A stretch of 14,080 nucleotides of DNA, taken from assembly GCA_013696265.1 (NCBI GenBank), contig JACCYX010000269.1:1-14080 (forward strand). The letters run 5' to 3'. The stretch's first letter is position 1. Each line of letters opens with the position of its first letter. A program made the translations under genes and the position numbers. Source of the stretch: Chloroflexia bacterium. GTDB taxonomy: Bacteria > Chloroflexota > Chloroflexia > Thermomicrobiales > UBA6265. Below are positions 6,149 to 13,962 of this stretch, piece by piece. The notes under the pieces were generated by a model, which ran no database searches, was not told where the DNA came from, and was given only the letters and a program-made list of their open reading frames with translations.

Positions 6149-6934
6149 ATGACCGCAGACGATCATCTTCCACGTCCATCACCCACCACGTCCCTGACGA
6201 ACGATCCGGCCGGGACGATTGCGGCCGACCGCGTGCCGGGTCACGTCGCCATCATCATGGACGGCAACGGGCGGTGGGCCGCGCAGCGTGGCCTGGACCG
6301 CATCCAGGGGCATGAGCGTGGAACGGACAATATCCGCCGCATCACCCATGCCGCCGGCCAGTTGGGCGTCAAGCACCTGACCTTGTGGGCATTCTCGACC
6401 GAGAACTGGTCACGTCCAGCCGACGAGGTCCAAGGGATCCTGCGCATCCTCGCCCGCGCGATCGAGAACGAAACCGGCGAACTCCACCGCCAGGGAGCAC
6501 GCCTGCGTCACATTGGCGAGCTGGACGCGCTTGAGCCAACCTTGCGCCAATCGGTTCTCGACGCGATCGAACTGACCAGGGACAATACGGCCATCACCCT
6601 CACGCTCGCCTTCAACTACGGCGGACGCCGCGAGATCGTGCACGCCGCCCAGGCGATCGTCCGCGACGGCCTGCGCCCGGAGGAGGTCACCGAAGAAGCG
6701 ATCCGCGAACGCCTCTACGCCCCCGACCTGCCTGAAGCCGACCTCATCATCCGCACCTCGGGTGAGTACCGGATGAGCAATTTCCTGCTCTGGCAAGGGG
6801 CCTACGCCGAGTTCTTCTTTTCGCCAAAGCTCTGGCCCGACTTCGGCGCCGAGGATCTGGTCCACGCCGTCGAGGATTACAGTCGGCGCGAGCGTCGATT
6901 CGGCGCGATCGCTTCATCCGCCTCGCGGAGATAG
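6149..6934 (+). CDS. uppS: Isoprenyl (undecaprenyl) diphosphate synthase
   Basis: This cis-prenyltransferase condenses isopentenyl diphosphates to build the undecaprenyl carrier used for wall synthesis. The 261-residue protein shows all family motifs: HVAIIMDGNGRWA (32-44, catalytic Asp38), the GHERG loop, LTLWAFSTENWSRP, FNYGGRREI, and DLIIRTSGEYRMSNFLLWQ near the C-terminus followed by YAEFFF and WPDF. It has about 12 extra N-terminal residues compared with the E. coli enzyme. The SGE form in place of GGE in the substrate-binding motif is a common variant. It overlaps functionally with its neighbours: dxr feeds the precursor pathway and cdsA the phospholipids. It starts 2 bp after frr. Confidence 0.95.
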   Translation: MTADDHLPRPSPTTSLTNDPAGTIAADRVPGHVAIIMDGNGRWAAQRGLDRIQGHERGTDNIRRITHAAGQLGVKHLTLWAFSTENWSRPADEVQGILRILARAIENETGELHRQGARLRHIGELDALEPTLRQSVLDAIELTRDNTAITLTLAFNYGGRREIVHAAQAIVRDGLRPEEVTEEAIRERLYAPDLPEADLIIRTSGEYRMSNFLLWQGAYAEFFFSPKLWPDFGAEDLVHAVEDYSRRERRFGAIASSASRR

Positions 6935-6942
6935 CGGCTCCC

Positions 6943-7800
6943 GTGCGTCAGCGAGCCGTATCGTCGATTGGCGTGGTCGCGATCGGGCTGGTTCCGGCGC
7001 TCCTTGGTGGGTGGGTCTTCGCCGTCGTGTTCACCGCGATCACCCTGGTTGCCTACCATGAGGCGATCGCGATCACACTTCCCAAGGCGACACCCCTCAA
7101 GCACATCGGAACCGCGATTGTGGCACTGGCCGGCCTCCTCTCGGCGCTGGACACTCCCTCCAACGCATTTGCTCTGATCGCTGTCCTGGCGGTCGGCATA
7201 CCACTTGTGGGCGCGGTCTTCTGGAAAGAAACCCTAGCGATGGAGCAATGGACCGCCACCACGGCAACCACGCTTTATCTCGCTCTGCCGGTCTACGCCG
7301 CGATCGACCTTCGAAACAGCGTGGACCATCCCTCGGATGACTGGATCGGGAGCATGGCGGGGGTGCTGCCAGGCGTTTCGGACGCGACCGGCGGCGGGCT
7401 CGCCTGGTTCCTGCTTGCGATCTTCATCACCTGGCTGTCCGATACCTTCGCGTACCTGGTGGGCAAGACTTGGGGCACACACAAGCTGATCCCGAGAGTC
7501 AGTCCGAACAAGACCATTGAGGGTGCCCTCGGCGGGCTTGCCGCGTCGGCGATCACCGCCGTGATCTGCGACCAGGTCTTTGGCATGGAAATTGGCCCTG
7601 CGCCTTCGATCGTCATCGGCCTCGCGCTCGGAGGTATCGGGCAGCTTGGCGACCTGTCGGAATCGATGTTGAAACGGATGCGCGGCGTGAAGGACAGTGG
7701 CAATCTCATTCCCGGTCACGGCGGCATGCTCGACCGGATCGATGCGCTGATCTTCGCCATCGTCGCCGCCTGGCTCATCGCGCCGTTCGTGTCGATCTAG
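6943..7800 (+). CDS. cdsA: Phosphatidate cytidylyltransferase
   Basis: CdsA makes CDP-diacylglycerol from phosphatidic acid and CTP in the cytoplasmic membrane. The 285-residue protein has multiple hydrophobic segments, from the N-terminal pair (about 8-45) onward. The Cds signature SMLKRMRGVKDSGNLIPGHG, continuing GGMLDRID, lies near the C-terminus. The conserved DTFAYLVGKTWGTHKL and RVSPNKTIEGALGG segments lie before it. Start GTG 6943 lies 8 bp after uppS, with CGGAG upstream. The gene is probably the last of the frr-uppS-cdsA unit, because a repeat element follows. Confidence 0.95.
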   Translation: MRQRAVSSIGVVAIGLVPALLGGWVFAVVFTAITLVAYHEAIAITLPKATPLKHIGTAIVALAGLLSALDTPSNAFALIAVLAVGIPLVGAVFWKETLAMEQWTATTATTLYLALPVYAAIDLRNSVDHPSDDWIGSMAGVLPGVSDATGGGLAWFLLAIFITWLSDTFAYLVGKTWGTHKLIPRVSPNKTIEGALGGLAASAITAVICDQVFGMEIGPAPSIVIGLALGGIGQLGDLSESMLKRMRGVKDSGNLIPGHGGMLDRIDALIFAIVAAWLIAPFVSI

Positions 7801-7817
7801 TCTGCGTAGTGGTCACA

Positions 7818-7946
7818 GATTCGTAGGGTTGCCGAGCTTGTCTCGGCCCACACTGGGCAACACCAAGGAACCATATCGAACACCGGTCGGGCCAAATGCG
7901 GCGTTACGCAACCAGGGCCGAGACAAGCTCGGCAACCCTACGAATC
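7818..7946. repeat. 129-bp nested inverted repeat between cdsA and dxr (paired REP/BIME- or MITE-like element)
   Basis: The left arm 7818-7849 and right arm 7915-7946 are perfect reverse complements of each other over 32 bp, with a 65-bp spacer. Each arm itself folds: GCCGAG-CTTGT-CTCGGC is a 6-bp stem with a 5-base loop. A hairpin-forming unit present twice in opposite orientation is the layout of bacterial BIMEs built from REP sequences, and also of small non-autonomous elements. The arm begins GATTCGTAGGGTT. No open frame is supported inside. As RNA it could form two small stems or one long one, which may affect cdsA 3'-end stability or reading into dxr. Whether other copies exist in the genome cannot be seen here. 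Confidence 0.8.
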
Positions 7947-8020
7947 CGCACCGCGGTTAGAGCATCAGTGTCGCCGCAAGCCACGTGTTCATTCGCCTCC
8001 AACCCGCAGGAGTCTCCCGC

Positions 8021-9169
8021 ATGTCCCGCACAGGCGTCGCCATCCTTGGCTCGACCGGCTCGATCGGCACCCAAACCCTCGACGTGATCGCCCAGCTAGG
8101 CGATCACTTCAAGGTCGTCTCGCTGGCCGCTGGCAACAACGTCGATCTGCTCGCGAAGCAGGTCGAGGCGTTCGATCCCCAGGTCATCGTTGCCCGTACC
8201 ACCGAGCCGACGATCGCCGGCCGCGCCGTCCTGCCGACCCCGGCAGGGCTGATCGAGGCCGCCACCCACCCGGATGTGAATATCGTGGTCGCCGCCACGT
8301 CCGGGCACGACGCAATCCGCGCCACCTGGGCGGCAATCGAGGCCGGCAAGACGATCGCGATCGCCAACAAGGAGACCATCGTCTGCGCCGGCGAACTGAT
8401 TGTGCCGCTCGCCGCCAAACACCAGGTCGAACTCCGGCCCGTCGACAGCGAGCACAGCGCGATCTGGCAGTGTCTCCAGACCGGGCGACGAGACGATCTG
8501 GCGCGCCTGATCCTCACGGCATCCGGCGGCCCGTTCCTGCGGACACCGGCGGACGACCTGGCATCGGTCACCGTGGAGCGCGCGTTGGCCCATCCGAACT
8601 GGAGCATGGGCGGCAAAATCACGATCGACTCGGCGACGATGATGAACAAGGGCCTGGAAGTCATCGAGGCTCACCACCTCTTCAACGTGCCGTACGACCG
8701 GATCGAGGTCGTCATTCACCCCGAGCAAGTCATCCACTCGATGGTTGAGTGGAACGACCGAACCACGATCGCCCAGTTGAGCTTCCCGGACATGAAGCTG
8801 CCGATTCAATACGCGCTCACCTACCCACACCGGCCGCCGGGCCCGTGCGCGCCGCTCGACTTCGCGCGGATGCGGCAGATGTCGTTCGAGGAACTCGATC
8901 CCGATCAGTTCCCGGCGTTCACATTGGCGCGCCAGGCGGGCATCAACGGCCAAACCTATCCGACGGTGCTGAGCGCCGCCGACGAGGTGGCGGTGAGCGC
9001 GTTCCTCGCCGGCAAGATCGGGTTCACCGGCATTTGGTCCGTGGTGGAATCCGCGCTGTCGGCACACGAGCCGCAGGCTGTCACCGACCTTGAGGTCGTA
9101 TTCGAGGCGGATCGCTGGGCCAGAACCTTCGCCAGCCAGTTGATCGATCGCCACATGGCTCGCAAGTAA
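8021..9169 (+). CDS. dxr: 1-deoxy-D-xylulose 5-phosphate reductoisomerase
   Basis: DXR converts DXP to 2-C-methyl-D-erythritol 4-phosphate with NADPH, the first committed step of the MEP isoprenoid pathway. The 382 residues match the family. Motifs in order: NADPH-binding GSTGSIG (10-16), AIANKE, PVDSEHSAIWQ with metal ligands Asp142 and Glu144, TASGGPF, the substrate loop HPNWSMGGKITIDSATMMNK (191-210), and NKGLEVIEA with the ligand Glu213. ATG 8021 is supported by CAGGAG at 8007-8012 and by the conserved N-terminus; the in-frame GTG at 7985 adds 12 residues without homology. The usual downstream rseP is absent, and comF lies convergently 9 bp away. Confidence 0.96.
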   Translation: MSRTGVAILGSTGSIGTQTLDVIAQLGDHFKVVSLAAGNNVDLLAKQVEAFDPQVIVARTTEPTIAGRAVLPTPAGLIEAATHPDVNIVVAATSGHDAIRATWAAIEAGKTIAIANKETIVCAGELIVPLAAKHQVELRPVDSEHSAIWQCLQTGRRDDLARLILTASGGPFLRTPADDLASVTVERALAHPNWSMGGKITIDSATMMNKGLEVIEAHHLFNVPYDRIEVVIHPEQVIHSMVEWNDRTTIAQLSFPDMKLPIQYALTYPHRPPGPCAPLDFARMRQMSFEELDPDQFPAFTLARQAGINGQTYPTVLSAADEVAVSAFLAGKIGFTGIWSVVESALSAHEPQAVTDLEVVFEADRWARTFASQLIDRHMARK

Positions 9170-9178
9170 CCAGATTTG

Positions 9179-9919
9179 TCATCGCCCGTGCTCGGCGAGC
9201 CAGGCTCCCAACTCCCGTCGCGGCAGATCCAGTGCCAGGGTCGCCACCGTAACTTGCCGCGGACCGGTTCGGACCAACTCCTTCGCACAGGCGTTAAGCG
9301 TCGCGCCGGTTGTTCGCACGTCGTCGATCATCAGGAAGCGCGTGCCTGGCGCGGGCGCCCAACCGGGATCGAGACCGAAGGCGCCGGACAAGTTGGTCTG
9401 ACGATCCTCCCGGCTCAACGTGACCTGGGACACGGTGTCCCTGGTTCGCACCAGCACCGGCATGACCGGTACCTGGAGTTGCCGGCCAATCTCCGCCGCC
9501 AGCAGCCCCGACTGGTTGTAGCCCCGCTTGCGCAACCGGGCCGGGTGCAGGGGCACCGGCACGATCGCGTCGAACTCGCCCAGGGGTTCGAGTATGGGAA
9601 TCATCAGGGACCCCAGGTGAGCCGCCCGGCTCCATTCTTCCCCATATTTGAACGACCGTATTGCCGCCGCCACCCACCCCGTATACGGAAACGCCGAGCG
9701 GGACTGGTGGATCGCCCGGTCCAGGTGAGCGCACGATTGGCACCTGGGTTGCGCCGGCGCCCCACATCGAAAACAGATGCCACGATCAAGGCGTGGAACC
9801 GATCGCTCACAGTCGTCGCACAGCCACATGCCACGCATGCCGCAACCGGCACAAGTTTTGGGGTAGATCGCTTCGACGAGACCGGAACGGACTCGCGTCC
9901 AAAATGGCATGATGGTCAC
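9179..9919 (-). CDS. comF: ComF family protein (zinc-ribbon phosphoribosyltransferase)
   Basis: ComF/ComFC proteins are needed for natural transformation in several bacteria and carry a PRTase fold, but their reaction is not settled. The 246-residue protein has eight N-terminal cysteines in four CxxC pairs (23/26, 34/37, 49/52, 60/63), expected to bind zinc. The family segment AIVPVPLHPARLRKRGYNQS lies about 118-137. The PRPP-binding loop is IDDVRTTGATL (198-208). The GTG start at 9919 has AGG about 9 bases upstream; an ATG at 9910 lacks a site. It is tail to tail with dxr and divergent from the polymerase gene, 49 bp apart. Related proteins also occur outside competence operons, and no other com gene is present here. 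Confidence 0.9.
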   Translation of the reverse strand: MTIMPFWTRVRSGLVEAIYPKTCAGCGMRGMWLCDDCERSVPRLDRGICFRCGAPAQPRCQSCAHLDRAIHQSRSAFPYTGWVAAAIRSFKYGEEWSRAAHLGSLMIPILEPLGEFDAIVPVPLHPARLRKRGYNQSGLLAAEIGRQLQVPVMPVLVRTRDTVSQVTLSREDRQTNLSGAFGLDPGWAPAPGTRFLMIDDVRTTGATLNACAKELVRTGPRQVTVATLALDLPRRELGAWLAEHGR

Positions 9920-9968
9920 AACACCGGCCTGATGGGAATGACTCCCTAGCTGACAGGAGGCGAAGATA

Positions 9969-12188
9969 TTGCCACAGTTTACCGAATCCGACGCCCCGCG
10001 CTTGCTCTACGGCGGCAGCCCGACGTCCGGTATCGTCAGCGTCGAGCCGTCGGGCAAGAATGAGGTAACTCTCTATCGGAGGCAACCGGACGGCACGACA
10101 ACAATCCAGGCCGATGAGCACGCGCCGTGGATCGTGGTTGGCCCCGATTCCCCACTTGCCTCCCGTCGTAATGTCATCACTCAGACACTTGATGGCGACC
10201 TGCCGCTATCGACCCGCGTCTCATTTCGCAATCGCGCCGAGTTCAGGGACGCGACGGCCGGCCTCGCCAACGACGACTTTTCCGTCCTGGCCGTCAGGTC
10301 GCCCATTTCCCAATACCTGATTGCATCCGGGAACACGCTGTTCAAGGAGATGCAGTTCGAGGACCTGCGCCGCCTCCAACTCGACATCGAGACGTTGGGT
10401 CTCGACCCGGCCGTGCCGGAGGCGGAGGTCATCATGGTCGCCCTCCGTCAAGGCGAATTCGAGGACGTGCTGGTACGGGAATCGACCGAGGCGGAGTTGC
10501 TCGAACGGCTGGTGACGGGCGTGCGGCAACTCGATCCCGATGTGATCGAGGGCCACAACATCTTCCTCTTCGACCTTCCCTATCTCATCGAGCGCGCACG
10601 CCGCGCCGGTGTCACGCTCGGCATCGGCCGTGACGGTGCGCCGCCCACCGTTGCGGAATACCGGAGCAACTTCCGGGTCGGACCCGTCTCGCTGCCCTAC
10701 ACGTCGGTTCACATCCGGGGCCGTCACGTCGTCGATACCTATCAGCAGGTTCAGCGCTGGGACATTCAGGGAAAGCTGTCGAGCTACGGCTTGAAGAGCA
10801 TCATGCGCGAACTCGACCTAGAACGAGACGACCGCGTCCATGTCGAAGGCGACCAGATCGCGAACCTCTGGCGCTCGGGGGAACGATCCCGCGACCAGTT
10901 GGCACGGTACGCGCTGGACGACGTGCGCGATGTCGAACGACTCTCGGGCATCACCCTGCCGAGCGAGTTCTATCAGACCCAAATCATTCCCATGGCCCTG
11001 CAAACGGCCACCGTCTCCGGTATGGGCACCAAGATCGATCACCTGATGACCAGGGCGTATCTCGGCGCCAACCACAGCCTGCCAGTTCCTCACCCGTCGC
11101 GGCCTTACGCCGGAGCGCACATGGAACTGGTTCGCACCGGGGTCTTCGGGCCGGTGGTCAAAGCCGATGTCGAGAGCCTCTACCCGTCGATCATGCTGGA
11201 AGAGGAGATCACGTCGCGCAACGACTTGCTGCGCGCCTTTCCGTTGCTCCTGCGCGATTTGACGGGCCGCCGAATCGACGCCAAGCGCCGCGCCGCCTCG
11301 TCGCATGGTCAGGAGCGGTCGTTGTGGGACGGTCTGCAAGGGACCTTCAAGGTGTTGATCAACTCGTTCTATGGTTATCTCGGATTCGGACGGGGCCGGT
11401 TCAACGACTACGACGCCGCCGAACGGATCACGCTCGAAGGGCAGCGTCTCATTCAATGGGTGGTCGCCAAGCTGCACGAGGAAGGGGCCGAACCGATCGA
11501 GGTCGACACCGATGGCGTCTTCTTCACGCCACCGCCCCACATTCATTCCGAGACTGGGGAGGAAGCGTTCATCCAGCAACTGTCTGGAGTCCTGCCCGGA
11601 AGGATCCGGCTTGCGCACGACGGCCGGTACGAACGCATGCTGTCGCTCAAGCTCAAGAACTACGCGCTGCTGGACTACGACGGAACAATGACGATGAAGG
11701 GCAGCGCCCTCCGAAGCCGTCGCATGGAACCTTGTTTTCGCGAGTTCCTCAAGGCGACGGCGTACGATTTCATGCGCGACCAGCGCGATGAGGCCCGCGA
11801 ACGCTACTTCGATTTGGCGGAACGCATCCTCGCCCGGCAACTCCCGCCGGAAGCGTTCAGCCAGTGGTCCATGTTGCGTCAATCGACCATCGACCGTCAG
11901 CCTCGAATCAAGCTGCTGCTCAACGCCAACCCCGGCCGCTGGCGCTACGGCGAGCGCGTGTCGCTTTACGAACGAGAAGATGGATCGCTGGGCTTCTCGG
12001 AAGACTACCAGCACGATGAGAACACGAAGGTGCTCCTGCGCCATCTCAAGGATGTCGCGGGCCGGTTCGAACTGCTCTTCGTCGATGTCCAGGAATTCGA
12101 CAGCTTTTTCCCCCTGATCACCCCTTCAACGTCCCTGGAGGTCGCGCGCAACCAGCAACCCGCCCGGCAAATGACGCTCTTCGGGTAA
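9969..12188 (+). CDS. Family-B DNA polymerase with proofreading exonuclease and a bacterial clamp-binding C-terminus
   Basis: This 739-residue protein has a complete exonuclease and polymerase. Exo I is DIET (Asp139, Glu141); Exo II is N197-IFLF-D202; Exo III is YALDD (Tyr314, Asp318). Motif A is DVESLYPS (Asp400-Ser407), motif B is KVLINSFYG (461-469), and motif C is DTDG (Asp513, Asp515). Motif B and the DTDG form resemble archaeal (Thermococcales-type) PolB more than the DTDS of most others. The last residues, QMTLF (734-738), fit the bacterial sliding-clamp consensus QL(S/D)LF; E. coli Pol II ends in QLGLF. Motifs A and B are close (61 residues), suggesting compact fingers. TTG 9969 has AGGAGG at 9955-9960. 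Likely a repair or translesion polymerase rather than the replicase, by analogy with Pol II. All catalytic residues are intact. Confidence 0.93.
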   Translation: MPQFTESDAPRLLYGGSPTSGIVSVEPSGKNEVTLYRRQPDGTTTIQADEHAPWIVVGPDSPLASRRNVITQTLDGDLPLSTRVSFRNRAEFRDATAGLANDDFSVLAVRSPISQYLIASGNTLFKEMQFEDLRRLQLDIETLGLDPAVPEAEVIMVALRQGEFEDVLVRESTEAELLERLVTGVRQLDPDVIEGHNIFLFDLPYLIERARRAGVTLGIGRDGAPPTVAEYRSNFRVGPVSLPYTSVHIRGRHVVDTYQQVQRWDIQGKLSSYGLKSIMRELDLERDDRVHVEGDQIANLWRSGERSRDQLARYALDDVRDVERLSGITLPSEFYQTQIIPMALQTATVSGMGTKIDHLMTRAYLGANHSLPVPHPSRPYAGAHMELVRTGVFGPVVKADVESLYPSIMLEEEITSRNDLLRAFPLLLRDLTGRRIDAKRRAASSHGQERSLWDGLQGTFKVLINSFYGYLGFGRGRFNDYDAAERITLEGQRLIQWVVAKLHEEGAEPIEVDTDGVFFTPPPHIHSETGEEAFIQQLSGVLPGRIRLAHDGRYERMLSLKLKNYALLDYDGTMTMKGSALRSRRMEPCFREFLKATAYDFMRDQRDEARERYFDLAERILARQLPPEAFSQWSMLRQSTIDRQPRIKLLLNANPGRWRYGERVSLYEREDGSLGFSEDYQHDENTKVLLRHLKDVAGRFELLFVDVQEFDSFFPLITPSTSLEVARNQQPARQMTLFG

Positions 12189-12413
12189 CACGACATCCTG
12201 ATGCCCCTGCCCCTGCCCACCGGTAGTGGTCGAGTTTATCTCGACCCAGATTGAGGAAAAGACGAGTTTGGCCCTGCGGGAGCAAGCGGGATCAACGGTG
12301 CTTGGGTCACTCGCCGGAGCTGATGATCCCCTGTCCGCGTTTGTCGGACGTCGCCTCATCTGCTACGTTTGAAGGAGCCATTTCAAGAGATACGGTCGCG
12401 GACGGGAGCAATC
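12189..12413. promoter_or_regulatory. Spacer after the polymerase gene with a hairpin and a weak promoter
   Basis: GGTCGAG (12228-12234) pairs with CTCGACC (12240-12246) over TTTAT and may end the polymerase transcript, although no T-run follows. TTGTCG (12341-12346) and TACGTT (12364-12369), 17 bases apart, form a plausible weak promoter for the ATP-grasp gene. I see no gene or polymerase remnant in this stretch. Confidence 0.3.
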
Positions 12414-13232
12414 ATGGCGTTGGGCGCCAGGCACGAACGGCAGATTGCGTTTCTGCTTGGCAAGCCGTTGCGAAGCGGGTCGATCCTGGCCGAGGTCATT
12501 GAGCGCGTGCATCACCATTGGGATACCGTGGTCGTTCATCGACCCTCGGGTGGCGGGACACTCCCTGACGCGGTATTCAAATCCAGCATCGTCATCCAGC
12601 GGGGACTCGACGAGGGCGGTCTGGCGCTGGCATCCGAACTCGAAGACGCCGGTGTACGCTGCATCAATCCGATCGCGGCGACATTGACGTGTCACGACCG
12701 GGCATCGGTCCTGCGTGCCTTGGACGAAGCGGATATTTCCGTGCCGGAAACGAGCGTCGTGCCAACGTGGGTAGAGTTTCTCTCACTCGCCAACGGTCGA
12801 CCGATCGTGGCCAAGACGCTGGACGGCAACGCTGGCCGAGGCGTCAACGTTTTGATTTCACCAAGTGGCATCTTGCCCGCCGAAGCACCCTTCGACGGCC
12901 CATTCGTCGCCCAACAGTACCTTCCCAATAGTTCGACCGTGCAAAAACTTTACGTCGCGGGCAATCAGGTACGAGGCCTTCTCAAGAACAGCCCGCTCCT
13001 GCCCGAATCGATCGACACGAGCGTCCTCTTCGAAGTCGATCCCGAACTTCAGGATGTCGCAGCCCGTATCGCCCAAGCACTTCACCTGGATGTCTTTGGG
13101 GCCGACATCATCCGTGGTCCAGAGGGACCAACGGTCATCGACGTCAATCCCTTTCCCGGATTTCGCGGCGTACCGGACGCCGACCGCATGATCGCCAATC
13201 ACATTCTGTCGATTTCGCGATCCGTGACCTGA
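12414..13232 (+). CDS. ATP-grasp protein, RimK/ITPK-like
   Basis: ATP-grasp enzymes ligate or phosphorylate through an acyl-phosphate or direct phosphate transfer. The 272-residue product has a degenerate N-terminal region (1-90), then NPIAATLTCHDRASVLRAL and the ATP-grasp core. The core shows Lys134 in IVAKTLDGNAGRGV (131-144), the hinge FVAQQYLP (164-171), KLYVAGN (178-184), and metal ligands in the GADIIRG...VIDVNPFPGF stretch (Asp232, Asp243, Asn245). KLYV-G and the NPFPGF ending recall inositol 1,3,4-trisphosphate 5/6-kinase (ITPK) motifs, and RimK-type ligases share the fold, so the substrate cannot be told. ATG 12414 is chosen for GGGAG at 12404-12408; the frame also opens at TTG 12369 without a site. 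A polymerase-tail remnant follows in the same frame after the stop. Confidence 0.8.
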   Translation: MALGARHERQIAFLLGKPLRSGSILAEVIERVHHHWDTVVVHRPSGGGTLPDAVFKSSIVIQRGLDEGGLALASELEDAGVRCINPIAATLTCHDRASVLRALDEADISVPETSVVPTWVEFLSLANGRPIVAKTLDGNAGRGVNVLISPSGILPAEAPFDGPFVAQQYLPNSSTVQKLYVAGNQVRGLLKNSPLLPESIDTSVLFEVDPELQDVAARIAQALHLDVFGADIIRGPEGPTVIDVNPFPGFRGVPDADRMIANHILSISRSVT

Positions 13233-13331
13233 AACGAGAAGTTCAAATTGTTCCTCCCCTTGATTCAGCCGACAACATCTTTGAACATCGCACGCGAACA
13301 GAAATACGCGAGACCATTGCGGCTATTCGGG
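13233..13331 (+). pseudogene. Remnant resembling the C-terminal tail of a family-B DNA polymerase
   Basis: Directly after the ATP-grasp stop, and in its frame, 33 codons translate to a peptide that aligns without gaps to residues 707-739 of the polymerase encoded upstream: 17 of 33 are identical. Shared pieces include F-PLI-P-TSL, AR-Q, AR and the final LFG. The clamp motif is altered (PLRLF against QMTLF), and the frame runs on past LFG (GAA where the polymerase has TAA). Many differences are silent codon changes, and its codons are more A/T-rich (AAA, TTG, ACA, AGA, CTA) than the neighbours, so it is not a recent copy. No start site is evident. It looks like the last piece of a lost, diverged second polymerase, though read-through onto the ATP-grasp protein is conceivable. 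Confidence 0.6.
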
Positions 13332-13356
13332 GAAGAGCATTTAGCCAGGAGGTTGC

Positions 13357-13914
13357 ATGGTCGGAGTATCCCAGGATCTGGAGCTTGCTCGCTTTGCCGA
13401 AGGCCGGTCGCCGGCCGCTTCGGAAACCGTCATCTGGAAGCCACGTGTGCTTAAGTTCACGATGACCACGTACCTGGCCAACAATGCGGCGCCGGATGGT
13501 CTGGTGACATCAGCACGATGCGTCGTCCTCCGTGAAGGCGAGGTGCTCGTGGTCACGGATCGTGACGGCGTCAGGCACATCGTGCCAGGAGGTCGCCGAG
13601 AACCTGGTGAAACCCTGGTGGAGACCGCCCAACGAGAAGTACGGGAGGAAACGGGTCTCGATGTCATCAGGTTGGAACAGGTTGGTGTGATGCTCTACGA
13701 ACACCTGACGCCTTGCCCAAGGGATTACCGCTATCCGTATCCCCATTTCATGCAAGTGGTGTTCGTGGCAACTGCGCTGGCCGGTGTCGACGTGGTGTGC
13801 GACGATGAATGGGCCGCATCAGCCGGGTTCATGGACGCAAAATCGGCCCGGAAAATCGTGCCAAGTGGCCAAAAATCGTTGCTCGACGCAGCGCTCCGAA
13901 CGATTCACGATTAA
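13357..13914 (+). CDS. Nudix hydrolase
   Basis: Nudix enzymes hydrolyse a nucleoside diphosphate linked to another moiety, such as oxidised dNTPs, ADP-ribose, NADH or diphosphoinositol phosphates. The 185-residue product has a perfect Nudix box at 79-101: Gly79, Glu85, then REVREETGL with the metal-binding Glu94, Glu97 and Glu98. About 45 N-terminal residues precede the fold, ending in a likely first strand (ARCVVLREGEVLVVTD). The substrate cannot be read from the sequence. ATG 13357 has AGGAGG at 13347-13352, 4 bases away. An in-frame ATG at 13462 (residue 36, MTTYL) is a weaker alternative. It lies 124 bp after the ATP-grasp gene and ends just before a strong terminator. Confidence 0.88.
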   Translation: MVGVSQDLELARFAEGRSPAASETVIWKPRVLKFTMTTYLANNAAPDGLVTSARCVVLREGEVLVVTDRDGVRHIVPGGRREPGETLVETAQREVREETGLDVIRLEQVGVMLYEHLTPCPRDYRYPYPHFMQVVFVATALAGVDVVCDDEWAASAGFMDAKSARKIVPSGQKSLLDAALRTIHD

Positions 13915-13916
13915 GC

Positions 13917-13944
13917 AAAAAGCACTCCTTAAGGAGTGCTTTTT
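13917..13944. terminator. Bidirectional intrinsic terminator between the Nudix gene and tRNA-Met
   Basis: A perfect 28-bp palindrome: AAAAAGCACTCC, loop TTAA, GGAGTGCTTTTT. It gives a GC-containing stem with a T-run on both strands. It serves the Nudix gene (stop at 13914) on the plus strand and the tRNA gene (3' end at 13963) on the minus strand. Confidence 0.9.
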
Positions 13945-13962
13945 GAAGCGTAGGATGAGTCT

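Noticed and set aside
8096..9154. 352-codon open frame antisense to dxr
   Set aside because: Shadow of dxr; no motif.
10818..12044. 408-codon open frame antisense to the polymerase gene
   Set aside because: Shadow of the polymerase reading frame, whose catalytic motifs are intact.
13233..13331. Recent direct duplication (attachment-site type) of the polymerase 3' end
   Set aside because: The nucleotide sequences differ at many silent positions, so the two tails are not a fresh integration duplicate.
13248..13454. Independent small gene starting at TTG 13248
   Set aside because: No ribosome-binding site, and it overlaps the Nudix gene for about 100 bases in another frame; only the first part resembles the polymerase tail, so a remnant is more likely.
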